This document shows positions 21,339-32,330 of a stretch of 40,139 nt of DNA, piece after piece. Below the pieces are notes generated by a model. That model was not told the DNA's origin. It searched no databases and saw only the letters and a program-made list of their open reading frames with translations. Source of the DNA: Welwitschia mirabilis. Taxonomy: Eukaryota > Gnetophyta > Gnetopsida > Welwitschiales. The translations under genes and the position numbers were made by a program. The stretch covers positions 166,773,536 to 166,813,674 of the forward strand of contig JBOZIK010000001.1 of assembly GCA_051453625.1 (NCBI GenBank), in the 5' to 3' direction. The stretch's first letter is position 1. Every line of letters begins with the position of its first letter.

Positions 21339-22425
21339 TGTTGAGTTATATTTCCAAATTAATGTCAAACTAACATATATTATGTAGTTTAAATATGTTG
21401 CAAATATTTTAGGTTAATAAATCCTTATAGGTTAGACATAAACTAATATTTTCCTCAGATATTATTCTTATCCATAAACTATCAATTTTCATAAGTGGTT
21501 GATCAAATTCAAGAAGGAGTCAATCAAACCTAGATAAAGGCAGTTGACTGAATTCCATGAGGGATTGACTGGGCATGGGGAAAGGCAATTGACAGGATGT
21601 TAGATGGAGTTAATTGGATCATGTGACATAACCTAATCAGGTTGTCTAGAATAAAGAGAAGTTAACCAAATAAAGTGATACTCAATCAGGTTGACTAAAT
21701 GTTTTAAGGGGTCAATTGGTTGAACCAAAAGTAGAACTTTTCAAACTAATTTCTAGATATTACTTATTCCATTTCTAGTCATTAGTGTGTTAGATTCACT
21801 TTTCAATGTATTAAACCTATCTACTATATAAATAAGTGAATAGAAACCTTTTGACTACTAATGTTTTTCAAGCAAAGCACATTTTTACTATTGATGTCTT
21901 TAGGTTAAAGTAATATTATTCACTATAATTTTCTCTAAGAAAAAGCACGTTTGTACTGTTGATGTCTTTAGGTTAAAGTAATCTTATGCACTATATGAAC
22001 TTATACTTATGAACTACTTTTTAAGTAGTGTATTCCATTAGTTTTTGTACTTCAGCTTAGTTAAAGCCAGTGCACTCAGGCATACTACCATCATCAAAAT
22101 ATTTGTTCTGTAAAGGCTGAGAATAAGCCTCTAAAAGTCCATTTTTAAAGGTTACAGATTGATGTATAAACTAATAAAAAAGTAACAAATATCAAAATTA
22201 GCTTAGGGTTAAAACGAGCAACCGAGAGTGGAGTAGAGGCATTTTCCCAAGCCACTATAATTTTTTTGATTTGGTGTACATTTTTCGGTTATTTTCTTTT
22301 GTTATCTCTTATTAAACTCTTTATGATAGGTTTTTCTAGTCATCTTTAAATATTTTTATTATATTCCTTTGAATAATTTTAAGAGTAATATCTTTATGAA
22401 AAACCTATGGTTTGTAGATCTATCA
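21339..22425 (+). repeat. Sirevirus 3' LTR
   Basis: Aligns with 13801-14825. It is 62 bases longer, nearly all explained by a 68-base internal tandem duplication (about 21864-21995). Ends tatca with the CA dinucleotide retained. Confidence 0.9.
21864..21995 (+). repeat. 68-base tandem duplication inside the Sirevirus 3' LTR
   Basis: gatgtctttaggttaaagta occurs at 21893 and again at 21961, while the 5' LTR has the block once (gatatcttcaggtcaaagc at 14352). The period is 68. Confidence 0.8.
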
Positions 22426-22430
22426 ATTTC
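22426..22430. repeat. right target-site duplication of the Sirevirus (atttc)
   Basis: Partner of 13796-13800. The empty site in the 5' LTR of the host element reads acttc. Confidence 0.75.
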
Positions 22431-22913
22431 TTCATGTTTACATATTAGTTCATAGTTTATACTAATGTTTGATGGTCTTTGGGAATTGCATCCTACTCTT
22501 AATTATTATACACATATGATATGAGAGATAAGATAACTTGACATCATCATTGCTATTCATCAAATGAATGAGACTATGTCACCATGCTTAAGTCTTGATG
22601 GAGCTTAACATTTCTAATTTAACAAGAGAGTAGGTCTATTTTCATTGTAACAACTCTTATTGTTGCAATTATGTTTGTGCTAGATTCTGAGAGCTATGAT
22701 TCTTCCTACCTTCAATATCTAACCATAAGAAATATTTTTTTTCCCATTTTAATTATTTCCCTTAAACATTTGATTAAATTTCTTTTACTAGTTTAGAACT
22801 GTGCATCATTTTACTATATTTTCATCATAATTATCTCCGAGAAGAGAATGACACTGGGAACCTTCTATGGTAAAATCCCTAGCTTTCATAAATGTAAAAA
22901 CTAAACATGACCA
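22431..22913 (+). repeat. 3' LTR of the Athila-like element, right part
   Basis: Continues the alignment to the 5' LTR exactly where it was cut: ttcatgtttacatattag against tttgtttttacatcttag at 8301, then matching text to the end acatgacca at 22913. Confidence 0.87.
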
Positions 22914-25559
22914 ATTAATTTATCAATCTATCACTTTAGATGATAAGATAATTATCTATAAGTGATATACAAGTCATTAGAACACACGACATATAATATA
23001 TATTAAGTACTAGTAAAAAGCATAATTTCATGAGGTGTAAATGTAGAACTCCAATGAATAAGAAAGAAATAATTTTTTAAAATATTCAATACATTTTTAT
23101 TGACTATTTATAACTCAAATAAATGATTAAGGAAGTTAATGTAATAAAAACTACTTAAGCCATTCTTTATGTAAAAATGATTTTTCTAGAAAAGTTCACT
23201 GCTTGAAATCATATATAAAATGGATGAATATGATACTTTAACATTTTATTCAATTCTATATCGATAGTATAAAAATATAGAATCAAAATATAGCACTTTA
23301 AAAACATGGTTTTTCAAACTAACATCATAAACTGATTGATTTTAATAATATTTTCACTAAATATCAATACATTTGATTTAAATGATAACTCTTAATTAAG
23401 AATGAAATGAGTTATTAGAGTGACATAACATCTAAATGAGATTATAAATCAATAAATAATTGATAAAACCTAACATGTGAATGTTTATGAAATCAAAGTA
23501 AAACTGAGTTAATTGGTTTTATTTTAGCCAGAAGAAAAAGAAAAGAAAAGAAAGAGAGAGAAAAAGAGGAACGAAAACTCAAAAAAAGGGGTAGAACTTT
23601 TAAAAACCTTAAAATAACTTATAATATGTCTTAAAAATAAGTCTCTAGAGCCAAATATTCAAGATCAAGTGAAATCAATTTAAACTGATAAGTGATAACT
23701 CACCCAAAAAAATATGAAAAAGTAAAGTTAACCCTACTTTCATTATGAATATAAAGAAAAATAGAGGAATTGAGAAAAATGGAATTCATATTATAAAATA
23801 ACTTAAAATATAATACAATATCAGATATTAATTTTATAAAAACACATTAAGTTGATTAAAAAAATTAATGTGCAAAAAGGGAAAAATCAAGATTTCAAAA
23901 ATTCAAAAAAATTCTAAGTAAAAATGCAATGCTATTGTAAATGGTCAAACATGAATATTTAGAGGTCAAAGTAATGTCTGGATTCAAATTCATAAAGACT
24001 TTAAATTAATAAGAGAATCCACTAATAAATATTTACAGAACTTAGAGTTACAAAAAAAGGAGATTTGATCAAAACAAGCATTACAATTTACTAATTCTAC
24101 TTTAATTAAGAAAAAGAGAAAGGAAAGAGAATTAATAATAAAACAGTGAATAAATTCAACTTCATAACTAAGAAAATAACATATGTACATGCCACATGTA
24201 TGCTATTATAAAGAATTAAAAAAGTTCATCCTTTATTAATTAATAAGAAAGATGAAATCATGAGAGAATGTACTTGAAGAAATAGGAAAAATGGAGGACA
24301 AAAGAGAGAAGATAAATAAGAACATGATTTCTTTGAAATTTATTCATCAACCTTGAAAAATCAGATAATTCAATGATAGATATTAAATTTTTTCCAATCA
24401 CATTAGCACTAAATATGCAACAGACTATAAGAATTCTAATTAAATTAAAAAAAGACTTGATAGACATGCATAAATAATGTAAACAAAGAATAAAAATATA
24501 AAGAAAAATAAAATTTATTGGTCTTAAATGCAATTACAATCCTTTTCATTAGTCTTCAATTTAAATTCTATAAGATTTAGTGCCTTTTTATTCTCGTGCA
24601 CCACCCATTCATGTGAACTTCACTACCCATGTAATGTACTCTTAATGGATGGAAATGGAAGAAGAAATAATGGAAAATGAGTTGTAAGATAATGGAGAAG
24701 AATAAAACTCAATGAATTTAATAATAATGGATGAGAATAAATAATAACAAAGGCTTTTAAATCTAATATATATAGAGAATAGCAATTTGGAAGTGAAGAA
24801 ATAAAAGATAGAATATAGTTGGAAAATCCTTCCAATGCTTAAAAGTGTTTTAAAATTAATTTGAAATCATGTACTTTTCTTTCATATGGTATATCTCTAG
24901 TTTAGCATTGAAGGAGGATCTTTATAGGTATACAATTTAGTGGAATGAGTTACCACAACTTATAATTTTCACCATGTGATTAATGTCCTAGAATTATAAA
25001 TAATGACATGATGCTACAACACCGACTTGTAAAAGAAAATGGACCTGCAGTGCCATAGCTAGTTACACTAGTAACCACCAAAAATTCAAAAATGAAAATT
25101 AACTTTATTTTATTGCTTACAACTAATATTACTTGAAAAAAATTATATTTTCCTTAATAATAACTAAAAATGAATAAATTATGGCTTTTACAATGCAAGT
25201 TTCTAAGGTACTTATGTCTTGATAACCTTTGATGTAATCTGATAACATGCATCCAATTCAAAAATGAGTTAGAATCATTGCATCAGTAAGTTTATGAGAT
25301 ATGATGATGAAAAAGGGACTATTAGACATCTTCAGGATCAATAGGTAAAAGAAGTCTTCCATGCTTTATGTTCTTACTCTCAATCTCAACATCCTAATTA
25401 TGATTTTTACAAATAGTCTTAGCCTAAACCATAATGCATCATTTTAAGCTCTTTAAACATATGAGAACTTTGTCTCCTGAAAAAGTACAAAAAATTCCTC
25501 TATGTGTAACATTATAATTCAAAAAATAACGAAAAATTATAACTTTTCATACCTTATAT
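22914..25559. other. AT-rich flank, no gene assigned
   Basis: Right flank of the Athila-like insertion, so by position it should continue the minus-strand gypsy leader or LTR. No convincing match to 1-2200 was found beyond the tgctacaacacc motif (25012-25023). A purine-rich run lies at 23530-23590. On the minus strand a TATA-like ctctatatatattag (about 24780-24766) and an aataaaaagg (about 24595-24586) could belong to an old LTR. Open frames at 24533-24258 and 24835-24623 are low-complexity and I do not call them genes. Confidence 0.4.
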
Positions 25560-26030
25560 ATCAAAAATTCATGCTTCATCAATATTTCAAATGCCAAATG
25601 GTTTGTACAAATGGATGGTGATGTCATTTGATTCAATAAATCTTTATTAATTTTTATGAGACTTATGTTTGCTATTTTAAATAATTTTAATGGTAAGCAC
25701 ACTTTTTTTTTCCTTAACAAAATACTTGTGTATAGTATAACATGAAAATAACATTCACTGGATTTGGAGGTAGTCTTAGAAAAAATGATATAAGAAGAAC
25801 TACTTATAGATGTAAAGCAACCTCAGTTCTTATAGATAAAGCTCATATACTTGGGATTTTTTATTTTTTAATACATGCTCATGATGAAAACAATTAAAGT
25901 AGTAACTAAAAAAGAATGGCAAACACTGAGAAATGATTTTTGAGGTATGCATATTTTAGCGCTTAGCTAGTTTTTATAGAAAATTTATAAGGAACTTTGT
26001 AGTTATAGCTCCTATTATGATAGAAACCAT
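25560..26030 (+). pseudogene. chromovirus-like reverse transcriptase remnant
   Basis: GLYKWMVMSFDSIN (25600-25641) corresponds to the GLYEWLVMPFGLTN block. After a frame change FLNKILVYS (25710-25736) sits at the polymerase box, where FDDILVYS is expected, so both catalytic aspartates are replaced (Asn and Lys). YLGFFIF (about 25847-25867), EWQTLRN (about 25914-25936) and LASFYRKFIRNF (about 25964-25999) follow in the correct order. The RT is therefore dead by sequence. Earlier RT motifs upstream of 25590 are not readable. Confidence 0.85.
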
Positions 26031-26520
26031 TAAAAAAATAAAGATTTCATATGGATAGCAAAACCAAACAACAATTTCATAAAATTAAATGATATGTAAG
26101 AAACTAGTACTCACAAGAATGTATTTTAGCAAGACATTTAAAGTTAAAGTAGATGTAAGTGTATAACTATTAATGAGGTATTCTCCTAAGAGAGAAAACC
26201 AATTACATACTTTTGTAAAAATTTGAATGATACAAGAAGGAACTATTCAAATTATGAGAAAGAGTTCTATGTGATCATTCTAGTACTACATAGATGAAGA
26301 CATTACTTACTACATAAAGAATTTATATTCCAAATAGATCAAAAAGCACTTACATTTGTAAATACCTATGTATTGATAAGTTAGTTTAAGTTTATTTAGT
26401 GGATGAAAGAACTACAAGAGGGTTATTTTTGTCTAAATAACTTCAAGGAAATAATGAATTAAGTAGTTGATATCTCAAGTTATTAATGTGGGATAATGTT
26501 TCAATCTAGCGTGAGTGATT
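26031..26520 (+). pseudogene. chromovirus-like RNase H remnant
   Basis: Follows the RT directly. Text equivalent to the family's HYLLPKEFVLHSDHEAL block is seen as HYLLHKEFIFQIDQKALTF (about 26304-26360). A block reading FIQWMKELQ-like with a stop (about 26395-26415) follows, then a weak match to the VADALSRR region near 26465. Stops and one frame change. Confidence 0.85.
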
Positions 26521-26639
26521 CCTTAAGTCATTGATATGAGTTAATGTTCCAATCTAGTATGAGTTACATCATCTATAAGAAGACTAGGAGAAAGATCTAG
26601 ATTTTAAAAAAAATTAACAAGATTTATGACAATCTTAGG

Positions 26640-27400
26640 AGTAGTAATACATTAATTTTAACATTTAAATTTCTACTTTGCAAATGGCTTTAATTATGTA
26701 TTTCTATTAAGAATCCAAGAGATTGATTAATTATGAAAATATCATGAGGAAATACTTTTAAGACATGTTAGTCATAATAAAATGTACAATCTATCACAAT
26801 AAAGATATTTCTAGCTAAGGAAGAAATAGGAGCTTTATTCATTTATTTGAAATTTTACTATTTATTAAAAGAAAAAGGGGATTAATCCACATCTAATTAT
26901 GTACCAATTGTTATCTATTTCAATGTAGCCATGGAGAAGTGTAAGCATGAATTCAATTATCGGTCTACTAAGAATAAAGGTAAGATATGATTTTGTTATA
27001 TCTATTAGTAGATAAATTTAATATGAGATGTTAGTTTTCCATCTAAAAAAACAAGGCATAGCTCATGTACTTAGAAGATATTATTTTAGATTGTGGTAGT
27101 CAATTCACATATCCTTTATAGTATATGTTATAAAAGTTTGTAAGCATGAAACTTAAGTTTATCATAGTTGCACATCATAACTAGATGAAAAAATGTAAGC
27201 TATTAACTGAAGTTCAACTAACTTATTGAGGCATTTAACTTAGGTCATCCATGGTGTTGGAATGAAGTTTTATCATATGTAAAGTTTTCTTACAATAATT
27301 TCATCCATAAGAGTATAGGGAATACACATTTTTTCATTATATCTTAGTAATACCCATGGTTTTAAGATGAAATGAGTAGGAATTTAGATAATCCTAGGAT
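26640..27400 (+). pseudogene. chromovirus-like integrase remnant
   Basis: SISM and PWRSVSMNSIIGLLR (about 26915-26980) correspond to the PWEDVSMDFVLGLPR block, with the first catalytic Asp now Asn. DCGSQFTYPL (about 27098-27127) corresponds to SDRDTKFLSHF. HPWCWNEVLSYVKFSYNNF (about 27247-27303) and IHKSIG (27304-27320) match the WDEVLPHVEFAYNNS.HKSIG block. The HHCC finger upstream is only faint. Stops and frame changes throughout. Confidence 0.87.
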
Positions 27401-27419
27401 AATCTAAAAACCAAATTAG

Positions 27420-27720
27420 ATTCATCCAAGCATGAGAGAGTACGTAAAACACAACATTATAAAAACCAAATTAGACATTGATTATCATATGAAATCACAA
27501 ATATTTAATATTGAAGATGTAGGTGTAATATATCTTGGGCTATAATGAAAATTGCATAAGTTATCAATTATACTTATAAGGATAATCCAAGAGTTCTAAA
27601 TAATGCTTATGAAATGGAACTCACTTAATAGATCAGTGTTTGAATGATGTTTAATATAAAAGACTTGTTTTCTTTTAATGAGGAGATGGAATCTAATCTC
27701 AATAAATTTCAATGATATTA
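27420..27720 (+). pseudogene. integrase C-terminal GPY/F-type module remnant
   Basis: IFNIEDVGV (about 27500-27526) corresponds to the IFQVGDEVMV block. NNAYEMEL (about 27599-27622) and FNIKDLFSF (about 27648-27675) correspond to the INDNAYEVEL and FNVADLFPF blocks that end the GPY/F module in chromovirus integrases. No chromodomain follows. Confidence 0.7.
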
Positions 27721-27910
27721 AGAGCTCAATTAGATAAAGAAGTAGTCTAAGGAAATAATGCTAAAAGAAATATGGTTTTCATGGCATCTAAAAGACTACA
27801 TTATTAGCATGGTCTGTAACATTATATCATAATAGTTATAGGGATCAAATATAATTTAAGAAAGATAAGATAATATAGGAGGAATTTGTTCCTTCATAAA
27901 CTTAGAGTAT

Positions 27911-28105
27911 ACTATGAAAATTATGTTATTATTTAGGTATGTAGTAGAGTAGATTTAAATCTTACTATGCAAAGTGATTAGCAGGGTAAGCTTGGATTTT
28001 ACTATGCAAAGTGTGTTGTGATTTAGGTAGCTAATCAAGTAGATTTAAATTTTTACCATGAAAAGTGTATTATGATTTAAGTAGTTAATAGAGTAGATTT
28101 GCTTT
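27911..28105 (+). repeat. short tandem repeat, about 52 bases, three full units and one short
   Basis: Units begin tactatg or accatg: 27911, 27963 (shortened to about 38 bases), 28001 and 28054. Shared text includes gcaaagtg, gatttaggta and agtagatttaaat. It lies just after the chromovirus pol, where the 3' untranslated region or LTR would be. Confidence 0.7.
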
Positions 28106-28110
28106 AATTA

Positions 28111-30744
28111 GTTTATTTTTAGATAAAAGTTTTAACCCTTTATTAATAATTGAATAAACTACATAATTTTAATGTAGTAATGTTATGATATCATTTAATA
28201 AGAAACAAAGAAAGATATGATGGATTATTTATCCAAATTAATGTTTACAATCCAAAAATAAAAAAGAAAAAGAAGAAAAAATTTGAGTTTTATTATTAGT
28301 GGTAAAGATCTAAGTTACATCAAAATTAGAAGTTTTTTTTTCATATAGAGGATTAGATGACAAATCCATCATATTAAATGATGTTATTCCTTAGATTAAA
28401 AAAAGGAAATTTAAGTTTGAAAACATTAATGTATGAAGGTTCATCAAATGGATGACATTTATTTAAGATCTTCCTATAGTTGATGTCTGTGGAGAAGTTA
28501 GTTTGTCTAAGATGCATACTATTAAGTCTATAAAAGAATATGGATCTTCTTGTTAAATAATATGAACTCAATAGGAATATGTTATAAGGTAAATTCATGA
28601 AAAATGTAGTGGATTGGATTGTGAAGGATGCTTATCATAATAGGTAAAGTTATGAAAATAAAAGTGGATTCAATTGCTAAGAGGGCTTTTTTTTTTAATG
28701 GGTTGATTATTTCCATTTTCTGCTAAGAATATTATAAACATTTTAAAACTAAAAATGTTTCTCTAACAAACAAAATGAAATGTAGCTTTAACATGTATTA
28801 TGTTAAAGGGATATTACTTTTAAATTCATTTTTATAATTTTTTATGTAAATTAAAGGGAAAATAAATAGATAGTAAATCATATTTAAATGGGTTATTAAT
28901 AGATAAAGTTTGTGTAATCCCACATGAAAGAAGAGCATAAATGGCTAAGAATAGATAAATATAGTATTTAATAGGTACAAATAATAGAATTGTTTTTAAT
29001 TGGATAAGCTATTAGTCTTGAAATATATTAACTTTGAATGATGATAACACCTTATGTCATAATAATAATGACTAAGAGGGAAATTAAGTAAATTCATGTA
29101 ATATAGATAAAAAATCATGAACATGAGAGGCCTTACTTAATAAATAAAATCTTTGATCTTCAGGAATTTTAAATTCCACCATGAAAAATAGAGAGTTAGA
29201 TTCTAAAAGTTATTTTGAATAAGACTATATCACAAGGAGTGACATATAGGCTCTAAGTAGGGGTTACTATTCAATAAAATTAGCCTAATAAATAGATAGA
29301 TACTAGATAAATTTCATGCTTCATGTAATAAATGGCCTACATTTTGAGCATAAATGAGTTAATCTAACTTATAATGGATTGAAAGATCTCCTACAAAACT
29401 AAGTGATTATGTTAAAATACTTATTGCATATTGTAATATATTAGATTTAAATTAAGAAGTAAAAAGATCTTATTCTTTCATAGGGAGCACACACTTGATA
29501 CTAAAGTTGTAGGGGTTAATTGCTAAATAAAAAGTTCAAAAATAAACAATAAAAGATAAATTTTAATTACCATGAATATGACAAGGGATTCATCTAATAA
29601 TAGCATAGAGTAATATATGTGGTAGACTAATCCTATAACTAAATCAATATGCTATGAATAATCATGATTCTATTTATGCCTAAAAGATTATAACAATTAC
29701 ATCATGATCATAATTCATTTTAGTTCTAAAGATATACAAACATTAAAAATAGAAAAAGATAAAAAGAAAAGGAAAAAAATCTTATTAAATATAAAATGCA
29801 TCAATGAAAAAATAAATGAAATACAAGATCATGTAAACAAATATCAATAACAAGAAAAGGCATCAAGGATAACAATCACCATTAGAGATCAATCAATTAA
29901 TATGAATGAGTATCACTAATTACTATAATAATGCCACAAAGATGTAGGATTGGTGCACACTCTATGTATAAAAGGTTAAATACTTAGTCTAAAAGGTCTT
30001 ACCAAGTCATAAAGCTTCTAGCACGAATACAAAAAATGATTCAATTATTTGATGTCTTCCTTCATAAGAAGGAAAAGAGTATAAATATCCCTCTAAATAA
30101 TGCCTAAAATGATATAAAGGTAAATATTATAAAATTATTTTTATAATCATATGGAATACCTCATGCTATTAGGATTATATTAGAAATACTTCTTTTAATG
30201 TAATACATCTTAGGACTACTTAATGTGTAACTATGACACATAATTCAATATGAATTATGTGTTCAAGATTCAATTTTTAGATTTAAAGGATTACTATAGC
30301 AATAAATTGGGTTATTGTAGCATAGTTTGAAATCTTCATAGCATATCCTTAAGTGGAATTCATAATTTTTCTTTTATGTAATTATTTATATATCCAAATT
30401 AAGCTAATTAATTAAAGTAAAAAATATATTTTAGTGAGATAGTACCTTAATAAATTTCATAGATAAACCATAATATATAAAAATGTTAAGATGATAAAAT
30501 AAATATAATTAAAAGATAAAAATATATCAAATATATGTGTGTGTAACTATAAATTTTGATTTTCTAGAAATGGAAGATAATCCTTAGATAATTTTTTCCC
30601 CATTAATCTTGAGTAGGTCATTTCTTGATACTTTAAACTCTTTAGTTAATTGTAGAAATGGTGTGATTAAGATGTAGTTTGACAATATGTACGTAAAGTT
30701 ATAAGTTTTCAACATCATGAAGAAACATCCTTGAGATGATCTTC
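28111..30744. other. AT-rich DNA, no gene assigned
   Basis: No TE protein or RNA gene was recognised. A minus-strand open frame at 28598-28374 (74 codons) looks somewhat more protein-like than its surroundings but has no known motif. A plus-strand tctataaaagaatatgg near 28527 and tatgtataaaagg near 29967 are TATA-like and could mark old LTR promoters. Purine-rich runs occur at 28258-28282 and 29753-29778. Confidence 0.4.
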
Positions 30745-31640
30745 TTTTTAATTTTCTGATAGTCTTGTAACTAATTCATATTAGATGCTTATAATTATTC
30801 ATTGACTTGATATCATTTTAACTATGATAAATTATATCCCTAACATCCTTCATTAGCTTAATAATCATTTGACTACTCCACATCAAATCCTTAGTGGCCT
30901 TCATTAGTATATAGTCTTTTAACTACTCCATGGTAGATTTATAAAGTGTTTTATTCACTAATAGTCATTTAATCACTTCACATCATATCCTTGATACACT
31001 TTATTATTATGATAAATTTTAGCTCTTTTAGAATAAATTCCTCACATGATTCATTAGTATGGAATCCTTGTGACTATTTTACATTAAATTCTTAACACTT
31101 TTTATTGATATGATAGACTTTTAATCACTTCATATTATATTCCTACTTATTCATCTACTAATATGTTGTCTCATCCACATCATATCCTTGAAACTTCTCA
31201 TTAATCTAAAAGCCTTGTGGCTATCTTACATTAGATTCTTCAAGTCCTTAATTAGAATGATAATGTCATTACATAATCTTGATATAGCATTAATGTTATA
31301 TACTAATTTAATAATATTTTAAAGTCATCATAATAAGATACAAGTGTTCTATACTTAACTAGAATTTGTTTTATTAATTCTAATAGAACTCAAAATCTCA
31401 TACTAATTTGGTAGCCTTGTAATCACTCTTGATTAGAACCTTAATGCTTTTTAATAAGTTAGTAGCATTTTGATATCTTATAAGAATGACCTTAATGTCC
31501 TTCACTGATTTGGTAGCCTTTAGATAACTCTTAATTAGAACCTTGATGCCATTTACTAACTCTAAATCCTTCAACTAACTCCTAGTTAAAACCTTCATGT
31601 TCTTTACTAGCTTAGTTGTTATTGAAATCCTTTAGACTAT
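30745..31640 (+). repeat. degenerate 51-base minisatellite, about 17 units
   Basis: Successive units follow a theme of ttcattagttt, then a gtagtcttt-like part, a ctactc part, a cattagat part and ccttgatgtcc. Clear starts include 30851 (exactly 51 bases to the next), then ttcattagtatat, and later atactaatttggtag and ttcactgatttggtag. Units vary from about 47 to 53 bases, so no reading frame is conserved, although 51 is a multiple of three. Units in the middle (about 31260-31390) are the most decayed. The type of host element is unknown. Confidence 0.85.
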
Positions 31641-31911
31641 AATGTTAGTAATCTATAATAATTTGCTATTAATTTTTACCTTTGATTAAAAAAATACCCA
31701 TTAAATCTATTAAATTATATTAATAAAGGAAATAGATCAATCTCATTAGACTTAAGCTTAAGGCTTTTAAACCAAAATATCACTTTTAAAATTCCTTTAA
31801 ATAAAACTTCTGTTATTCACTAATATCATATCAAGATCTTTCCTTTCAACTTTACATGATCATTTGACTCTCATAATTGTTAATACTTTCTTCTTCTTTT
31901 TGTTTTTTACT
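31641..31911. other. AT-rich spacer
   Basis: Between the minisatellite and the inverted-repeat arm. Nothing recognised. Confidence 0.5.
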
Positions 31912-32056
31912 ATTTTATCTCTCTCCCCCTCTTCCTCTCTTTCTTTCCCTCTTTCCTCTCTCTTTCACTGCGTATGTGTGAGTGTAGATGTGTGTATCTT
32001 TATTTCCCTTCCTTGCTCTCCCTCTCCCCTCTCCATACCTCCCTTTCTTTTCCTTC
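31912..32056 (+). repeat. CT-rich low-complexity tract with a short TG stretch
   Basis: Dominated by tctctccc/ttcctctc text, with gtatgtgtgagtgta at 31973. An 83-codon open frame over it is a composition artefact and not a gene. The mirror tract, rich in GA, closes the window at 40015-40139. Confidence 0.8.
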
Positions 32057-32235
32057 AGATGAATGGATCACTTTTCTCTAATATTAATTATTATGATTAC
32101 AAATATTATTCTTAAAAAAAATAAAACTTTCTTATCTAAGCTTTACATTAGTCAAATAATAAGAAGAATTAAACAAAAGTAATAAATGCTTTAAGAAATG
32201 AACCTAATAATTATTAATCATCACAAAGATGATGT
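31912..32235 (+). repeat. inverted-repeat arm, outer left segment
   Basis: The reverse complement of 39835-40139 matches this segment closely, through a CT-rich tract, cagatgaatggatcac, ataagaagaattaaac and catcacaaagatgatgt. The match ends sharply at 32235 and resumes at 35701. Confidence 0.9.
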
Positions 32236-32330
32236 TCATGAACATAATTTATTAATCAAATAAGGTAAATATGAATATGAAATTAATGCCTTATACTTCT
32301 ATGACTAGAACTTTGATGTCTCATATGGTT

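Larger units (their letters stand above)
13801..22425 (+). mobile_element. Sirevirus-like Ty1/copia element, full length and dead
   Basis: An 8625-base element with 1025 and 1087-base LTRs, an initiator-Met type primer site, gag with a CCHC knuckle, integrase before RT and RNase H (the Ty1/copia order), an env-like ORF downstream, and a polypurine tract. The extra ORF, the total length and the gag text point to the Sirevirus (SIRE/Maximus) lineage. It lies within the 3' LTR of the Athila-like element with a five-base duplication. The two LTRs differ at 12 of their first 60 bases, 11 of them transitions, so it is old or decayed quickly by deamination. Stops occur in all genes. Confidence 0.92.
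7430..22913 (+). mobile_element. Athila-like non-autonomous Ty3/gypsy element, interrupted by a Sirevirus
   Basis: Two long direct repeats bound the element: 7430-8780, and 12960-13800 continued at 22431-22913. A decayed tRNA primer site follows the first LTR and a G-rich tract precedes the second. Without the inserted Sirevirus and its duplicated 5-base target the element is about 6.85 kb with an internal region of only 4.2 kb. The internal region has gag-like text and no recognisable RT, RNase H or integrase, so the element is either a large internal-deletion derivative or a family that moves with help from relatives. LTR length, primer site and gag style suggest Athila; this is inference. 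Confidence 0.8.
25560..27720 (+). mobile_element. decayed chromovirus-like Ty3/gypsy pol, plus strand
   Basis: RT, RNase H, integrase and GPY/F module follow in order on the plus strand. The text is most like CRM/Reina-type chromovirus pol. No gag, primer site or LTR could be matched, and the 5' part of the RT is deleted or beyond recognition. No chromodomain was seen after the GPY/F module. Confidence 0.82.

Noticed and set aside
24607-24835. Host gene start on the minus strand (TATA-like text, leader-like text, ATG)
   Set aside because: The frames after the ATG close quickly, no splice pattern or protein was recognised, and an LTR promoter explains it as well.
30745-31640. CRISPR array
   Set aside because: Units are contiguous with no spacers and are highly diverged. 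The setting is a plant genome, so this is a minisatellite.
31864-32115. 83-codon plus-strand ORF with Ser and Pro-rich text, and its mirror at 39888-40094
   Set aside because: Both come from the CT-rich tract of the inverted-repeat arms; low complexity without family resemblance.
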